A DNA stretch of 7,918 bases from Collinsella aerofaciens (GTDB lineage Bacteria > Actinomycetota > Coriobacteriia > Coriobacteriales > Coriobacteriaceae), in assembly GCA_008671285.1 (NCBI GenBank), contig RPYR01000095.1, positions 1 to 7,918 of the forward strand. Direction: 5' to 3'. Of the stretch, positions 6,944 to 7,918 are shown piece after piece. The notes below the pieces were generated by a model. That model worked only from the letters and a program-made list of their open reading frames with translations, did no database searches and was not told the origin of the DNA. A program made the translations under genes and the position numbers. The stretch's first letter is position 1. Each line of letters begins with the position of its first letter.

Positions 6944-7918
6944 ATGGCATTCGTCCATCTGCACAATCACACTGTTTTCTCCATGCTCGACGGCGCAACC
7001 CGTATCCAGGATATGGTCAACCGTGCCGTTGAGCTTGGCATGCCCGCCGTTGCCATTACCGACCACGGCTACATGTATGGCGTGCCCGACCTGGCGCTGG
7101 CCTGCGACGCCGTTAACCACAACACGCCCGAGTACAAAACCTGGAGTCACGACAAGGCCTTCTTGGAAAAGGACCGCCGCGACGAGCTGGTGGAGCCCGA
7201 CCCCGAGGCAAACCCGCGCGAGCATGCCCAGTACGTCAAGGACATGGCCATGTGGGACGAGAAGGGCAACATCGACGAGCTCAAGCCGCCCCTGGTCATT
7301 AAACCCATCTTTGGCTGCGAGGTCTACTTTACGCCGGACGAGACCCTTGCCCGCGACCACAAGCCCGAGCTCTACCATATGATCCTCCTGGCCAAAGACC
7401 AGGAAGGCTACGTCAACCTGATGCAGACGGTCTCCGAGGCCGCCGTGCAGGGCTTTTACTACAAGCCGCGTGTGACGCTCGACAACCTGCGCCGCCATGC
7501 CAAGGGCATGATCTGCACGAGCGCCTGTATCGCGGGCATCATCCCCAAATACATCGACCGCGGCGACATGGAAGGCGCCATCAAGTGGGCCGAGACCTTC
7601 CGTGATACCTTCGAGCCCGGCGACTTCTACATCGAGATCCAGGAACACGGCATCACCACCGACAACGGCCTGACCGACGAGCAGATGGACCGCACGCTCA
7701 TCGATATCGCCAAGCAGGTGGGCGTCAAGGTCATCGCCACCAACGATTTCCACTACCTGCGCCGCGAGGACGCGCCGGTGCAGGACGTCATCATGTGCAT
7801 TGGCATGAACGCCAAGGTCGACGACCCCAACCGCATGCGCATGACCGGCTCGGAGTTTTATATGAAGACCGAGGAGGAGATGCGGGCGATGTTCCCGTAT
7901 TGCCCCGAGGCCTGCGAC
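6944..7918 (+). CDS. dnaE: DNA polymerase III alpha subunit, N-terminal part (runs off the window)
   Basis: This encodes the replicative polymerase catalytic subunit. Only the first 325 codons are present, from a protein usually about 1150-1200 residues long; the polymerase aspartates lie beyond the edge. The visible part is the PHP domain and the start of the palm region. Motifs: HLHNHT at 5-10, with H7 and H9 as the HxH pair; ITDHG at 38-42 with H41; FGCEVY at 123-128 with E126; H145 in ELYHMI; C195 in TSACIAG; IEIQEHG at 230-236; and TNDFHY at 266-271 with D268 and H270. These correspond to the metal-binding residues of active PHP domains, unlike E. coli DnaE, where several are lost. By analogy with mycobacterial DnaE1, the PHP domain may proofread; this is inferred. 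About 55-60 extra, highly charged residues lie between residues 47 and 120, where most DnaE proteins have a short link. GTG-rich PolC is excluded because the PHP domain is at the very N terminus. Confidence 0.95.
   Translation, partial: MAFVHLHNHTVFSMLDGATRIQDMVNRAVELGMPAVAITDHGYMYGVPDLALACDAVNHNTPEYKTWSHDKAFLEKDRRDELVEPDPEANPREHAQYVKDMAMWDEKGNIDELKPPLVIKPIFGCEVYFTPDETLARDHKPELYHMILLAKDQEGYVNLMQTVSEAAVQGFYYKPRVTLDNLRRHAKGMICTSACIAGIIPKYIDRGDMEGAIKWAETFRDTFEPGDFYIEIQEHGITTDNGLTDEQMDRTLIDIAKQVGVKVIATNDFHYLRREDAPVQDVIMCIGMNAKVDDPNRMRMTGSEFYMKTEEEMRAMFPYCPEACD

Noticed and set aside
6762..6998. A 78-codon - strand frame across the addA-dnaE gap
   Set aside because: It runs through the inverted repeat and into dnaE, has no visible ribosome binding site or domain, and its composition looks random.
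6917..7753. A 278-codon open frame on the - strand opposite dnaE
   Set aside because: It is codon-aligned with dnaE, which has clear conserved motifs on the + strand; the antisense product shows no family features.
1..7918. CRISPR arrays, tRNA or rRNA genes, insertion sequences, toxin-antitoxin or defence genes
   Set aside because: Apart from the single palindrome I saw no spaced direct repeats, cloverleaf-like segments, transposase motifs or extra small genes. Nearly all of the window is accounted for by three conserved genes.

Overview
The window looks like part of a chromosome from a high-GC Gram-positive bacterium, most likely a gut-type Coriobacteriia (Collinsella-like). This assignment is inferred from three things. 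Codon use is GC-rich, with the Leu codons TTA and CTA and the Ser codon TCA almost absent. The ribosome binding sites are purine-rich GGAG or GGAGG. The style of DnaE and of the AddAB pair also fits. No database search was possible, so the genus is a guess.

Layout, all on the + strand: a 48-nt leader; addB (49-3138); addA (3142-6765), only 3 nt after the addB stop and clearly in the same operon; a 178-nt intergenic region with a striking 23-bp inverted repeat (6778-6840) and a candidate -10 box; and the first 325 codons of dnaE (6944 to the window end), the DNA polymerase III alpha subunit.

AddA carries the full set of UvrD/RecB-type superfamily 1 helicase motifs and a C-terminal RecB-family nuclease. 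AddB carries a C-terminal nuclease but shows no Walker A motif in its N-terminal helicase-like half. Together they should form the two-nuclease AddAB (RexAB-like) helicase-nuclease, which resects double-strand breaks and loads RecA. dnaE encodes the replicative polymerase. The window is therefore a housekeeping replication and repair locus.

I found no evidence of a new defence, mobile or biosynthetic system. The points most worth a second look are the palindrome between addA and dnaE, the incomplete C-terminal iron-sulfur cysteine set in AddB, and a charged insertion inside a DnaE PHP domain that otherwise keeps its metal-site residues.
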